Source: an uncultured Dietzia sp.
Lineage (GTDB): Bacteria > Actinomycetota > Actinomycetes > Mycobacteriales > Mycobacteriaceae
NCBI GenBank assembly: GCA_946570335.1
Contig: CAMNYG010000008.1
Span: 1-14,473 of the forward strand
Reading direction: 5' to 3'
Length of the DNA: 14,473 nucleotides
Made by a program: the position numbers and the translations under genes. Below the pieces are notes generated by a model that was not told the origin of the DNA, did not search any database, and saw only the letters and a list, made by a program, of their open reading frames with translations. Positions 1-8,866 of this stretch are shown here, piece by piece (within the stretch, counting starts at the first letter, position 1; each line of letters opens with the position of its first letter).

Positions 1-677
1 CCGGCGCGCTCCAGTTCGGAGGGGGCCCCGAAGGCCACGCGGCGGCCGCGGTCGACGATCACCACCTCGTCCGCGAGCGCGGCCGCCTCGTCCATGAGGT
101 GGGTGGTGAGCAGCACGGCCACGCCGTCACGTCGCAGAGCCCGGACGAGGTCCCACACGGCCAGTCGTGCCTGTGCGTCGAGTCCTGCGGTGGGCTCGTC
201 GAGGAAGACCAGCTCGGGGCGGCCGATCACCGCGATCGCGAGCGAGAGTCGCTGTTGCTGCCCCCCTGACAGGCGCCGGTACGGCGTTCGCAGGTGATCG
301 CTGAGCCCGAGCTCGGCCATGAGCCAGTCCGGGTCGAGAGGGTCGGCGTAATAGGAGGCGACCAGGCGCACCATCTCGCCCACTCGCACACCTGGGTAGG
401 CCCCACCGCCCTGGAGCATCATCCCGATCCGATTGCGCACCTTCTGTCTCTCGGCGACAGGATCCATACCCAGCACCCGCACGGACCCGGAATCCGGCCG
501 GATGAAGCCTTCGCAGATCTCGACCGTGGTGGTCTTGCCCGCCCCGTTGGGGCCGAGTAGTGCCATGACCTGTCCACGTTCGAGTGCCAGGTCCAGTCCG
601 GCGACGGCGGTGGTGTCGCCGAAAGTCTTGACAAGTCCGTCGACCTGCAATGCGGTGGAGTCGGTCGATGGGGTCAC
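1..677 (-). CDS. ABC transporter ATP-binding protein, DrrA/CcmA-like (partial, C-terminus off window)
   Basis: This is the nucleotide-binding subunit of an ABC transporter, of the type that pairs with a separate permease to move drugs or lipids. Reading from a GTG at 677, 225 codons are visible. They show Walker A GPNGAGKTT (residues 42-50), a Q-loop glutamine near 89, the signature LSGGQQQR (136-143), Walker B LVFLDEP (156-162) with a D-loop GLD (165-167), and the switch histidine in TTHLMDEA (H193). The rest of the C-terminus lies beyond position 1. The gene starts 25 nt after the mptB-like stop, so the two are probably co-transcribed. In M. tuberculosis the corresponding pair is, from memory, Rv1459c-Rv1458c, followed by an ABC permease gene. 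No clear Shine-Dalgarno precedes the GTG, so the exact start is uncertain. The ATPase assignment is secure; the substrate cannot be read from the sequence. Confidence 0.93.
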   Translation of the reverse strand, partial: MTPSTDSTALQVDGLVKTFGDTTAVAGLDLALERGQVMALLGPNGAGKTTTVEICEGFIRPDSGSVRVLGMDPVAERQKVRNRIGMMLQGGGAYPGVRVGEMVRLVASYYADPLDPDWLMAELGLSDHLRTPYRRLSGGQQQRLSLAIAVIGRPELVFLDEPTAGLDAQARLAVWDLVRALRRDGVAVLLTTHLMDEAAALADEVVIVDRGRRVAFGAPSELERA

Positions 678-702
678 GGATGCCGATTGTAGGCCGGTGG
701 TC

Positions 703-2286
703 TCAGCGGTACCGCAACAGCCCGGGCCAGCGAAAGAGCGCGACGATGACGATCGCGACGGCCACGACGGTCGCCGCCCAGGCCTGGACGGTCACGAAGG
801 GTGGTAGGCCCGCGCCCGGCGGAAGTGTGAAACACGCGAGCACGGCGCTGACCACGACGACCGGGATCCGGAACTCCACGCGGGAAGCCCACGCCGCCAA
901 CGGCACGAGTGCCCACAGCACGTACCAGGGGTGGACCACCGGGAAACACAGGACGATCGCGGCCATGGACACGCCGAGACCACCGACAGGGTTGATCCGG
1001 CCGGCCTGTACCGCGAACAACATGCGGATGGTGAACGCGGCGGCGATGACGAGAGCCGCGGACTGCACCATCACGAGAATCTGTTCGGTGTGGTCGCCGA
1101 GCCCGAGATACTGACCGACGCCCCCGGCGATGACGCCGATCGCGGTGGGCGGCGAGAGCCAGCTCCGGAGCGAGGTGGCGGCACCGAGTTTGGTGATCCA
1201 GCCGAGCCCGGACGAGGTGGCGAGGACAGCGATCGCGGTGGTCACGCCACTGATGGAGAGCATCGTCAGCATCGACCGGACGATCGCCGACCATCCCGCG
1301 CCCCAGCGGCGGGCCAGTGCCATCCCCACGAACCCGAGTGCCACGACGGTCGGCAGTTTCACCAGTGCGGAACCGGTCACCAGGACGGTGCCGAGCACGA
1401 ACAAAGACGTGGTCCGCCAGCCGCGCGGGCTGTCGACGGCCCGCAACGCCAAGACCAGCCCGATCGCGAGCATCCCCATCATCAGCGATTCCGAGTGGAT
1501 GCCTGAGACGAGGTGGAACAACACCAGCGGGTTGGCCACGGCGAGCCAGAGGGCGGCCACGTCCGAGACACCGCAGTACTCGGCCAGCCGGGGGACCGCC
1601 CATCCGAGCATGAGGATCCCGATCACCGCCACGATCCGGTGCAGGATGATCCCGGCCACGACCTCGTCTCCGGTCACCAGGTGGATGACCTTCTGTACTC
1701 CGAGGAACAGGGGGCCGTACTGGTTCGGGGTGTCCCGCCAGATGTCCGGCACGTTGATGGTCAGGGGGTGGCCGGGTCCGAGTGCGGATACCGGTCCCAG
1801 CGCATAGGGGTCGTCGAGTTGATTCCCGATGGCCCCCTGGGCGAGGTAGCTGTAGACGTCCTTGCTGAACATCGGAGGCGCCACGGCGAGGGGGAGTGCC
1901 CAGGAGGCGATTATCCGGTCGAGGGTGGCGCGGTCGATCCGACCACTGAGCCGACCATGCCGGTCCCTGCCCAGAACGTAGGGTGCCAGCAGCAGCCAAC
2001 ACAACGTCACCACGACCATGCCCGTCATGACGACGGTCATCGATGACTGCTGGAGACGCAGCCAGAGACCGAACAGCCGCTCGCCGGCGGCCGGGTTCTG
2101 CAGAACCGGCAACGCACCCGCACCCAGAGCGCCGACCGCCATCGCGACAGCGGCGGTGGTGCCGATGAATCGGATGCGGCGCAGCCGGTTCAGCTCGGCC
2201 GACAGGGGGGAACCGGTGAACAGTTCCACGGTGTGCAGACGGGACGCCACCGACCCGGCGCCGCGCCCGGGGAATTCGCCTACCAC
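703..2286 (-). CDS. mptB: alpha-(1->6)-mannopyranosyltransferase, MptB-like polytopic GT-C enzyme
   Basis: This 527-residue integral membrane protein resembles the mycobacterial and corynebacterial MptB mannosyltransferases. These use polyprenyl-phosphomannose on the outer face of the membrane to build the early alpha-1,6-mannan core of lipomannan. The N-terminal part, with a GALGAG helix near 51-57 and LAPYVLG near 100-106, matches the MptB pattern. The motif SKDVYSYLAQG (141-151) holds the acidic residue (D143) typical of the first large extracellular loop in GT-C enzymes, and HPWY (near 452) is a conserved C-terminal loop motif. Around a dozen hydrophobic segments are visible. The frame is open upstream to 2592, but that stretch overlaps sufR and is not MptB-like. 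The GTG at 2286 has a strong GGAGGAAGG ribosome site 8 nt upstream and gives the usual family N-terminus. It is divergent from sufR, as in mycobacteria. MptA is a close paralogue; the locus favours MptB. Confidence 0.87.
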   Translation of the reverse strand: MVGEFPGRGAGSVASRLHTVELFTGSPLSAELNRLRRIRFIGTTAAVAMAVGALGAGALPVLQNPAAGERLFGLWLRLQQSSMTVVMTGMVVVTLCWLLLAPYVLGRDRHGRLSGRIDRATLDRIIASWALPLAVAPPMFSKDVYSYLAQGAIGNQLDDPYALGPVSALGPGHPLTINVPDIWRDTPNQYGPLFLGVQKVIHLVTGDEVVAGIILHRIVAVIGILMLGWAVPRLAEYCGVSDVAALWLAVANPLVLFHLVSGIHSESLMMGMLAIGLVLALRAVDSPRGWRTTSLFVLGTVLVTGSALVKLPTVVALGFVGMALARRWGAGWSAIVRSMLTMLSISGVTTAIAVLATSSGLGWITKLGAATSLRSWLSPPTAIGVIAGGVGQYLGLGDHTEQILVMVQSAALVIAAAFTIRMLFAVQAGRINPVGGLGVSMAAIVLCFPVVHPWYVLWALVPLAAWASRVEFRIPVVVVSAVLACFTLPPGAGLPPFVTVQAWAATVVAVAIVIVALFRWPGLLRYR

Positions 2287-2294
2287 AGTCCCGA

Positions 2295-2303
2295 CCTTCC
2301 TCC
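2295..2303 (-). promoter_or_regulatory. ribosome binding site of mptB-like gene
   Basis: On the minus strand this reads GGAGGAAGG and lies 8 nt before GTG 2286. It decides the start of the glycosyltransferase against the longer open frame that would run into sufR. Confidence 0.75.
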
Positions 2304-2360
2304 ACCGCGTGTCTCGCCGGCCCACTTCCGGGCAGACCTTGAGGACGCGCCGGGGGTGGG

Positions 2361-2395
2361 GGAATATTTCCGACACAAGGTTGTTGCGTAATATC
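2361..2395. promoter_or_regulatory. candidate divergent promoter and SufR operator between mptB and sufR
   Basis: The 162-nt divergent gap is GC-rich except for this patch. Its core CGACACAAGGTTGTTGCG (2371-2388) is an imperfect inverted repeat, with 6 of 8 arm bases pairing around a central GG. It is flanked by ATATT (2364-2368) and AATAT (2390-2394). A plus-strand -10-like TAATAT lies at 2389-2394, about 55 nt before the sufR ATG. On the minus strand, TTACGC (2386-2391) and AATATT (2363-2368) are 17 nt apart. M. tuberculosis SufR is reported to bind an ACAC/TGTG-type palindrome upstream of its own gene; the ACAC...TGTT pattern here is similar but not identical. Assigning this to SufR is inference. 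Confidence 0.5.
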
Positions 2396-2448
2396 AGGTG
2401 GTGCGTCCCGCACGGGGCGCAGAAAGCATAACCGGAAGGGAGTGGCAT

Positions 2449-3186
2449 ATGAGCGTGCAGCACGTCGAAGACAGCAGCACGCGACCCGACACCCGTTCCG
2501 CGATCCGGGAGCTCCTCCTGCAGCGAGGAGCTCTCACCGCATCCGAGATCGGACGGGAGCTGGGCCTGACCGCAGCCGGTGTCCGCCGACATCTGGACAT
2601 CCTGGAGGAGGCCGGCGAGGTCGAGTCGGTCCGGAGCAGACCGGCCGGGACACGTGGCCGCCCAGCGAGGGCGTTCCAGGTCACCCCCTCAGGCCGCAAC
2701 ACAGCCCACCACGGGTACGATCACCTGGCCGTCGAGGCGCTGACCGCGCTGCGTCGGGTGGGGGGATCAGAGGCTGTGATCGACTTCGCCCGGGAGCGCG
2801 TCCGTTCGGTCATCGGCAAGGTCCGTCCCGCCGAGGGGCCGCACGACGTCGAACGCGCCGCGAACGACATCGCGGCAGCCCTGTCCGAGGCCGGGTACGC
2901 CTCCTCGGTGGAAGAGGTCGGCCACGGCCTGCAGGTCTGCCAGCACCACTGCCCGGTCTGGAACGTCGCCTCGCGCTTTCCCGAGCTGTGCGAGGCCGAG
3001 CAGGAGGTGGTGTCCGAGATCGTGGGCACCCACGTCCAGCGCCTCGCGACCATTGCGGGCGGCAACTGCGCCTGCACCACAAACATCCCGACAGGGATCG
3101 TGTCCACGGACGACCTCACGGCCACGATCCCCGCACCGGCCGACGCGCCCGCGTCGGCACCGACCGCCGAAAGGACAGTGCGATGA
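2449..3186 (+). CDS. sufR: SufR, Fe-S-cluster-sensing repressor of the suf operon
   Basis: This 245-residue DeoR/ArsR-like winged-helix regulator is known in cyanobacteria and mycobacteria to bind a [4Fe-4S] cluster and repress the suf genes when cluster supply is adequate. A helix-turn-helix spans about residues 29-52 ([21 protein letters not shown]) and a wing with [13 protein letters not shown] follows. The C-terminal sensing region has C164-x3-C168, C181 in ELCEAEQ, and C207-x-C209. The 164/168/181 spacing is the same as that of the cluster cysteines I recall for the M. tuberculosis protein. ATG 2449 is chosen because GGAAGGGAG (2434-2442) lies 6 nt upstream; an upstream in-frame GTG at 2398 has weaker support. 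The stop overlaps the sufB start (ATGA), implying translational coupling. It is the first gene of the operon, so autorepression is likely. Confidence 0.93.
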   Translation: MSVQHVEDSSTRPDTRSAIRELLLQRGALTASEIGRELGLTAAGVRRHLDILEEAGEVESVRSRPAGTRGRPARAFQVTPSGRNTAHHGYDHLAVEALTALRRVGGSEAVIDFARERVRSVIGKVRPAEGPHDVERAANDIAAALSEAGYASSVEEVGHGLQVCQHHCPVWNVASRFPELCEAEQEVVSEIVGTHVQRLATIAGGNCACTTNIPTGIVSTDDLTATIPAPADAPASAPTAERTVR

Positions 3187-4634
3187 CCATCACCCCAGAT
3201 CAGGTGACGGCCGACGTCACCGAGCCGACCACAGATGAGGAGCGGATCGCCTCCCTCGGCCAGTACAACTACGGCTGGCACGACTCGGACGACGCCGGGG
3301 CCACCGCCAAGCGCGGCCTGTCCGAGGCGGTCGTACGCGACATCTCCGCCAAGAAGAACGAGTCCGACTGGATGCTCGACAAGCGCCTCAAGGCGCTGCA
3401 GATCTTCGAGAAGAAGCCGATGCCGGCGTGGGGCTCCGACCTGTCTGGCATCGAGTTCGACAACATCAAGTACTTCGTCCGTTCCACGGAGAAGCAGGCC
3501 ACCAGCTGGGAGGACCTGCCCGAGGACATCAAGAACACCTATGACAAGCTCGGCATCCCCGAGGCGGAGAAGCAGCGCCTGGTCTCGGGTGTCGCCGCAC
3601 AGTACGAGTCTGAGGTGGTCTACCACCAGATCCGTGAGGACCTCGAGTCCCAGGGCGTCATCTTCATGGACACCGACACCGCGTTCCGTGAGCACCCCGA
3701 GTTCTTCGAGGAGTACTTCGGCTCGGTGATCCCCTCCGGGGACAACAAGTTCTCGGCGCTCAACACCGCTGTCTGGTCGGGCGGCTCGTTCGTCTATGTG
3801 CCCAAGGGCGTGCACGTCGACATCCCGCTGCAGGCCTACTTCCGTATCAACACGGAGAACATGGGCCAGTTCGAGCGGACCCTCATCATCGTCGACGAGG
3901 ACGCCTACGTGCACTACGTCGAGGGCTGCACGGCTCCGATCTACAAGTCGGACTCGCTGCATTCCGCGGTGGTGGAGATCATCGTCAAGAAGGGCGGACG
4001 CTGCCGCTACACGACCATCCAGAACTGGTCGAACAACGTCTACAACCTCGTCACCAAGCGTGCACGTGCCGAGGAGGGCGCGACCATGGAGTGGGTCGAC
4101 GGCAACATCGGCTCCAAGGTCACCATGAAGTACCCGGCCGTGTGGTTGACGGGCGAACACGCCAAGGGAGAGGTTCTCTCGGTCGCGTTCGCGGGCGAGG
4201 GCCAGCACCAGGACACCGGTTCCAAGATGCTGCACCTGGCGCCGAACACCTCCTCGAACATCGTCTCCAAGTCGGTGGCGCGTGGCGGTGGACGTTCCGC
4301 GTACCGCGGTCTGATCCAGATCAACCCGGGCGCCAAGGGCTCCAAGTCGAACGTCGAGTGCGACGCGCTTCTCGTCGACAACATCAGCCGGTCGGATACG
4401 TATCCCTACATCGACATCCGCGAGGATGACGTGACACTGGGACACGAGGCCACCGTATCCAAGGTGAGCCAGGACCAGTTGTTCTACCTCATGAGCCGCG
4501 GACTGACCGAGGAAGAGGCGATGGCGATGATCGTGCGCGGCTTCGTCGAGCCGATCGCCAAGGAGCTCCCGATGGAGTACGCCCTGGAGCTCAACCGCCT
4601 CATCGAACTCCAGATGGAAGGATCGGTGGGCTGA
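3183..4634 (+). CDS. sufB: SufB, Fe-S cluster assembly scaffold subunit
   Basis: This is the 483-residue scaffold component of the cytoplasmic SufBC2D complex, on which sulfur and iron are assembled into clusters. The family hallmarks are all present: [20 protein letters not shown] (201-220), EGCTAPIY with C249, NVECDALL with C393, and GHEATVSKV with H421/E422. C249, C393 and E422 match residues shown important in E. coli SufB for sulfur acceptance and cluster building. The C-terminal [23 protein letters not shown] (432-454) forms the SufC-binding helices and is paralogous to the SufD end. ATG 3183 overlaps the sufR stop and has AAGGA (3171-3175) 7 nt upstream. A frame running upstream from 2442 is an artefact of overlap with sufR. 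The mature length has no intein, unlike M. tuberculosis SufB. Confidence 0.97.
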   Translation: MTITPDQVTADVTEPTTDEERIASLGQYNYGWHDSDDAGATAKRGLSEAVVRDISAKKNESDWMLDKRLKALQIFEKKPMPAWGSDLSGIEFDNIKYFVRSTEKQATSWEDLPEDIKNTYDKLGIPEAEKQRLVSGVAAQYESEVVYHQIREDLESQGVIFMDTDTAFREHPEFFEEYFGSVIPSGDNKFSALNTAVWSGGSFVYVPKGVHVDIPLQAYFRINTENMGQFERTLIIVDEDAYVHYVEGCTAPIYKSDSLHSAVVEIIVKKGGRCRYTTIQNWSNNVYNLVTKRARAEEGATMEWVDGNIGSKVTMKYPAVWLTGEHAKGEVLSVAFAGEGQHQDTGSKMLHLAPNTSSNIVSKSVARGGGRSAYRGLIQINPGAKGSKSNVECDALLVDNISRSDTYPYIDIREDDVTLGHEATVSKVSQDQLFYLMSRGLTEEEAMAMIVRGFVEPIAKELPMEYALELNRLIELQMEGSVG

Positions 4635-4639
4635 CCACC

Positions 4640-5845
4640 ATGACCGACACCACCGCTACCACCACGGGCTCCGTCGCACCGGTCACGGACCGCTACGGCA
4701 TCCCCGTCGGCGCCACCAAGGGCGACCAGTTCTCGTCTTTCGACGTCGACGCGTTCGAGGTGCCCAGTCACAAGGACGAGATCTGGCGCTTCACCCCGCT
4801 CAGGCGCCTGCGCGGCGTCCACGACGGCTCGGCCGTCACGGCTGACGGCCGTCTGCACGTCTCGATCGCCGAGCGCGACGGTGTGACGGTCGAGACCGTC
4901 GCCACCACCGACAAGCGGGTCGGCACCGCCGGCGCTCCGCGCGACCGGGTGTCCGCACAGGCCTATTCCTCCGTCGACGAGGCCACGATCATCACCGTGG
5001 CCTCGGAGACGGAGCTCGCCGAACCCGTCTACGTCAGCGTCGAAGGCCCGGGCGAGGGGAAGCTCGCCTACGGGCACACCCAGATCCACCTCGAACGCTT
5101 CGCCAACGCCACCATCGTGATCGACCAGCGGGGCGGCGGAACAATCGCCGAGAACGTCGAGTTCATCGTCGATGATTCGGCACACCTTGAGCTCGTCCTC
5201 ATCCAGGACTGGGACGACGACGCGCTGCACCTGGCCGGCCACCACCTGCTGGTGGGGCGCGACGCGACGGTCACCTACACCACCGTGACCTTCGGCGGCG
5301 AGGTCGTCCGGATCGCGCCGGTGGTGAACTTCACCGCCCAGGGCGGTACCGCCACCCTGAACGGCCTGTACTACGCCGACGACGGCCAGCACATCGAGCA
5401 TCGCCTGCTGGTAGACCACTCGGTCCCCAACTGCACATCGGAGATCCTGTACAAGGGAGCTCTCCAGGGAGACGCGAAGTCCAACCTGCCGGACGCCCAC
5501 ACGGTCTGGATCGGTGACGTGCTGATCCGCGCGGAGGCGGAGGGCACCGACACGTACGAGATGAACCGCAATCTCGTGCTCACCGACGGCGCACGTGCTG
5601 ATTCCGTACCGAACCTGGAGATCGAGACAGGCGAGATCGCCGGCGCCGGTCACGCTTCCGCCGTCGGTCGTTTCGACGACGAGCACTTGTTCTACCTCAT
5701 GTCCCGCGGCATTCCCGAGGACGACGCCCGCCGGCTCGTCGTGCGCGGTTTCTTCGGTGAGGTGATCAGCCGGATCGGCGTGCCCGAGGTCCGCGAGCGG
5801 ATCACCGAGGCCGTCGAAGCCGAACTGCAGGCGTCCGGCCTGTGA
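4640..5845 (+). CDS. sufD: SufD, Fe-S cluster assembly complex subunit
   Basis: This 401-residue subunit is the partner of SufB in the SufBC2D scaffold and is involved in iron acquisition and complex stability. The N-terminus has the family's HKDEIWRFTPL (44-54). The beta-helix core contains QGDAKSNLPDAHTVWIGDVLI (276-296). The C-terminal region carries NLEIETGEIAGAGHASAVG (325-343), with H338 at the place of the functional histidine known in E. coli SufD, then [23 protein letters not shown] (349-371), which is homologous to the SufB tail. The start lies 5 nt after the sufB stop, with a modest GGTGGG just inside the end of sufB. A following 61-nt gap separates it from sufC. The length is normal for the family and nothing appears damaged. 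Confidence 0.96.
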   Translation: MTDTTATTTGSVAPVTDRYGIPVGATKGDQFSSFDVDAFEVPSHKDEIWRFTPLRRLRGVHDGSAVTADGRLHVSIAERDGVTVETVATTDKRVGTAGAPRDRVSAQAYSSVDEATIITVASETELAEPVYVSVEGPGEGKLAYGHTQIHLERFANATIVIDQRGGGTIAENVEFIVDDSAHLELVLIQDWDDDALHLAGHHLLVGRDATVTYTTVTFGGEVVRIAPVVNFTAQGGTATLNGLYYADDGQHIEHRLLVDHSVPNCTSEILYKGALQGDAKSNLPDAHTVWIGDVLIRAEAEGTDTYEMNRNLVLTDGARADSVPNLEIETGEIAGAGHASAVGRFDDEHLFYLMSRGIPEDDARRLVVRGFFGEVISRIGVPEVRERITEAVEAELQASGL

Positions 5846-5906
5846 CGGCCGCCGGCTGACCCATAACCCCACGACTTCTCAGACAAGATTGCGAGTACCG
5901 ATCACC

Positions 5907-6674
5907 ATGACCACTCTCGAGATCAAGGGCCTGACCGCCCGTGTGGCCGCGACGGAGGACGCGGAGCCAGTCGACATCCTCAAGGGCGTCGACCTCACCA
6001 TCAGCTCGGGTGAGACCCACGCCATCATGGGCCCCAACGGGTCCGGTAAGTCCACGCTGGCCTACGTCGTGGCCGGTCACCCCAAGTATGAGGTCACCGG
6101 TGGAACCGTGACCCTCGACGGCGAGGACGTGCTGTCCATGGAGGTCGACGAGCGGGCACGGGCCGGTCTGTTCCTGGCCATGCAGTACCCGACCGAGGTC
6201 CCCGGGGTCTCGACCGCCAACTTCCTACGCACTGCTGCCACCGCGGTCCGCGGTGAGGCGCCCAAGCTCCGGCACTGGGTCAAGGAGGTCAAGGAGGCCA
6301 TGGCGGACCTGGACTTCGACCAGGCGTTCTCCGAGCGCAGTGTCAACGAGGGCTTTTCCGGCGGCGAGAAGAAGCGCCACGAGATCCTGCAGCTCGACCT
6401 CCTCAAGCCGAAGATCGCGGTGCTCGACGAGACCGACTCCGGCCTGGACGTCGACGCGCTGCGCGTGGTCTCCGAGGGCGTCAATCGTTACAAGGAGGAA
6501 GAGAACGGTGGAATCCTCCTGATCACCCACTACACCCGCATCCTGAACTACATCAAGCCCGACAAGGTCCACGTGTTCGTGGGCGGCCGGATCGTCGATT
6601 CCGGAGGGGCCGAGCTGGCCGATACGCTCGAGTCCGAGGGCTACGAGAAGTACCTGACCGCCGCGACGGCCTGA
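5907..6674 (+). CDS. sufC: SufC, ABC-type ATPase of the SufBCD complex
   Basis: This 255-residue soluble ATPase dimerises on SufB-SufD and drives the conformational change needed for cluster assembly. The motifs are: Walker A GPNGSGKST (42-50), Q-loop AMQYPTEVPGV (91-101), the SufC-specific signature FSGGEKKRHEILQL (150-163), Walker B IAVLDETDSGLD (170-181) with E175, and the switch histidine in ITHYTRIL (H208). ATG 5907 is chosen because it gives the family N-terminus MTTLEIKGL. An in-frame TTG 18 nt upstream is possible. Neither start has a convincing Shine-Dalgarno sequence, which is unusual in this otherwise well-spaced operon and may point to leaderless or reinitiated translation. It is followed 18 nt later by sufS. 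Confidence 0.96.
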   Translation: MTTLEIKGLTARVAATEDAEPVDILKGVDLTISSGETHAIMGPNGSGKSTLAYVVAGHPKYEVTGGTVTLDGEDVLSMEVDERARAGLFLAMQYPTEVPGVSTANFLRTAATAVRGEAPKLRHWVKEVKEAMADLDFDQAFSERSVNEGFSGGEKKRHEILQLDLLKPKIAVLDETDSGLDVDALRVVSEGVNRYKEEENGGILLITHYTRILNYIKPDKVHVFVGGRIVDSGGAELADTLESEGYEKYLTAATA

Positions 6675-7949
<1,275 letters not shown>

Positions 7950-8402
7950 ATGAAGCTCGAGCAGATGTACCAGGAGGTCATCCTCGACCACTACCGTCAG
8001 CCGCTCCACAGTGGATTGCGGGAACCGTTCGGCGCCGAGGTCCATCACGTCAACCCAACGTGCGGCGACGAACTGACACTGCGGCTCCGGCTCTCGGAGG
8101 ACCACAAGACCATAGAAGACGTCTCCTACGACGCCCAGGGCTGCTCGATCAGCCAGGCCTCGACATCGATGATGGCCGACCTGATCATGGGGCGGCCGGT
8201 CGCCGAAGCTCTCGAGGTCTACGAGGCGTTCCACACCATGATCTCGTCCCGTGGGCAGGACGAGGGCGACGAGGACCTCCTCGACGATGCGGTGGCACTG
8301 GCTGGTGTCTCCCGGTACCCGGCCCGCGTCAAATGCGCTCTACTGGGGTGGATGGCCTACAAGGACGCCCTCGGTCAGATCACCGACGCTACTGGAGAGT
8401 GA
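7950..8402 (+). CDS. sufU: SufU, zinc-dependent sulfurtransferase partner of SufS
   Basis: This 150-residue IscU-fold protein accepts the persulfide from SufS and passes sulfur to SufBCD. In Gram-positive bacteria it is a zinc protein rather than a true scaffold. The expected ligands are all visible: C38 and D40 in NPTCGDELTL, C65 in GCSISQAS and C129 in RVKCALLGW. The insert between the second and third cysteines (acidic, about residues 102-113) is typical of SufU and absent from IscU. The ATG directly follows the sufS TAG, and GGGAGGT at 7934-7940 inside the sufS end is the ribosome site, so translation is probably coupled. sufT starts 4 nt after the stop. Confidence 0.96.
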   Translation: MKLEQMYQEVILDHYRQPLHSGLREPFGAEVHHVNPTCGDELTLRLRLSEDHKTIEDVSYDAQGCSISQASTSMMADLIMGRPVAEALEVYEAFHTMISSRGQDEGDEDLLDDAVALAGVSRYPARVKCALLGWMAYKDALGQITDATGE

Positions 8403-8406
8403 GAAG

Positions 8407-8814
8407 ATGACTGAACAGATGAGTACCGCCCTCAATCGTGAGTTCCAGCCGGATCCCAACCGCCCGGAACAGTCCGAGGAAGACCTGGCGCTGGTTGCGG
8501 ACATCGAGGAGGCCATGCGCGACGTTGTCGATCCCGAGCTCGGCATCAACGTGGTGGACCTGGGTCTGGTCTACGACATCTGGGTTCGCCCCGGTAAGAC
8601 CGAAGGTTCCGTCATCGCGCGCGTCGACATGACGCTCACCTCGGCGGAGTGCCCGCTGACCGACGTGATCGAGGACCAGGCGCAGAGCGCCACCGTGGGC
8701 GCCGACCTGGTGAACGAGCTCGAGATCAACTGGGTCTGGATGCCACCGTGGGGACCGCAGATGATCACCGACGACGGTCGCGAACAGCTTCGCGCCATCG
8801 GGTTCACGGTCTAG
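8407..8814 (+). CDS. sufT: SufT, MIP18/DUF59-family Fe-S maturation factor
   Basis: This 135-residue protein of the MIP18 (DUF59) family is the last gene of the operon. Family members assist Fe-S cluster delivery or maturation; the exact step is not settled. Motifs are DPELGINVVDLGLVYDI (42-58), the conserved cysteine in TSAECPLTD (C82), and the C-terminal WVWMPPWGPQMITDDGREQLRAIGF (109-133). ATG 8407 is preceded by GGAGAG (8394-8399) within the sufU end; longer in-frame extensions upstream overlap sufU and are rejected. It converges on the lycopene cyclase gene, whose stop lies 44 nt away. The order sufU-sufT is as in mycobacteria (Rv1465-Rv1466, from memory). Confidence 0.94.
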   Translation: MTEQMSTALNREFQPDPNRPEQSEEDLALVADIEEAMRDVVDPELGINVVDLGLVYDIWVRPGKTEGSVIARVDMTLTSAECPLTDVIEDQAQSATVGADLVNELEINWVWMPPWGPQMITDDGREQLRAIGFTV

Positions 8815-8823
8815 GAGAATCTC

Positions 8824-8866
8824 GTGGGGCCCCACACCCGGGAGCCCCGCCGGTCAGCCTAGGCGG
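8824..8866. terminator. possible weak bidirectional terminator between sufT and lycopene cyclase
   Basis: The 44-nt convergent gap holds the perfect 12-bp palindrome GTGGGGCCCCAC (8824-8835). A second short hairpin, CCGCC/GGCGG (8847-8851 with 8862-8866), overlaps the cyclase stop. Neither is followed by a T-run on either strand, so this is at best an L-shaped or Rho-assisted terminator. Confidence 0.3.

Noticed and set aside
94..634. Several short plus- and minus-strand frames in the first 650 nt
   Set aside because: They lie over the GTG-started ABC ATPase on the minus strand, whose Walker and signature motifs are complete.
2442..3182. Apparent 247-residue N-terminal extension of SufB
   Set aside because: It is an out-of-frame reading of sufR (Arg/Gly/Pro-rich); the real SufB starts at the ATGA overlap with its own AAGGA ribosome site.
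2721..4445. 574-residue minus-strand open frame opposite sufR/sufB
   Set aside because: It is antisense to two clearly conserved genes and its composition (Asp/Val/Leu/Arg repeats) is an artefact of codon third-position GC.
4484..5872. 462-residue minus-strand open frame opposite sufD
   Set aside because: It is an antisense shadow with no recognisable motif; sufD is unambiguous on the plus strand.
8251..8406. Upstream extension of sufT by 52 residues
   Set aside because: It overlaps the conserved end of sufU in another frame; ATG 8407 has a good ribosome site and gives the family N-terminus.
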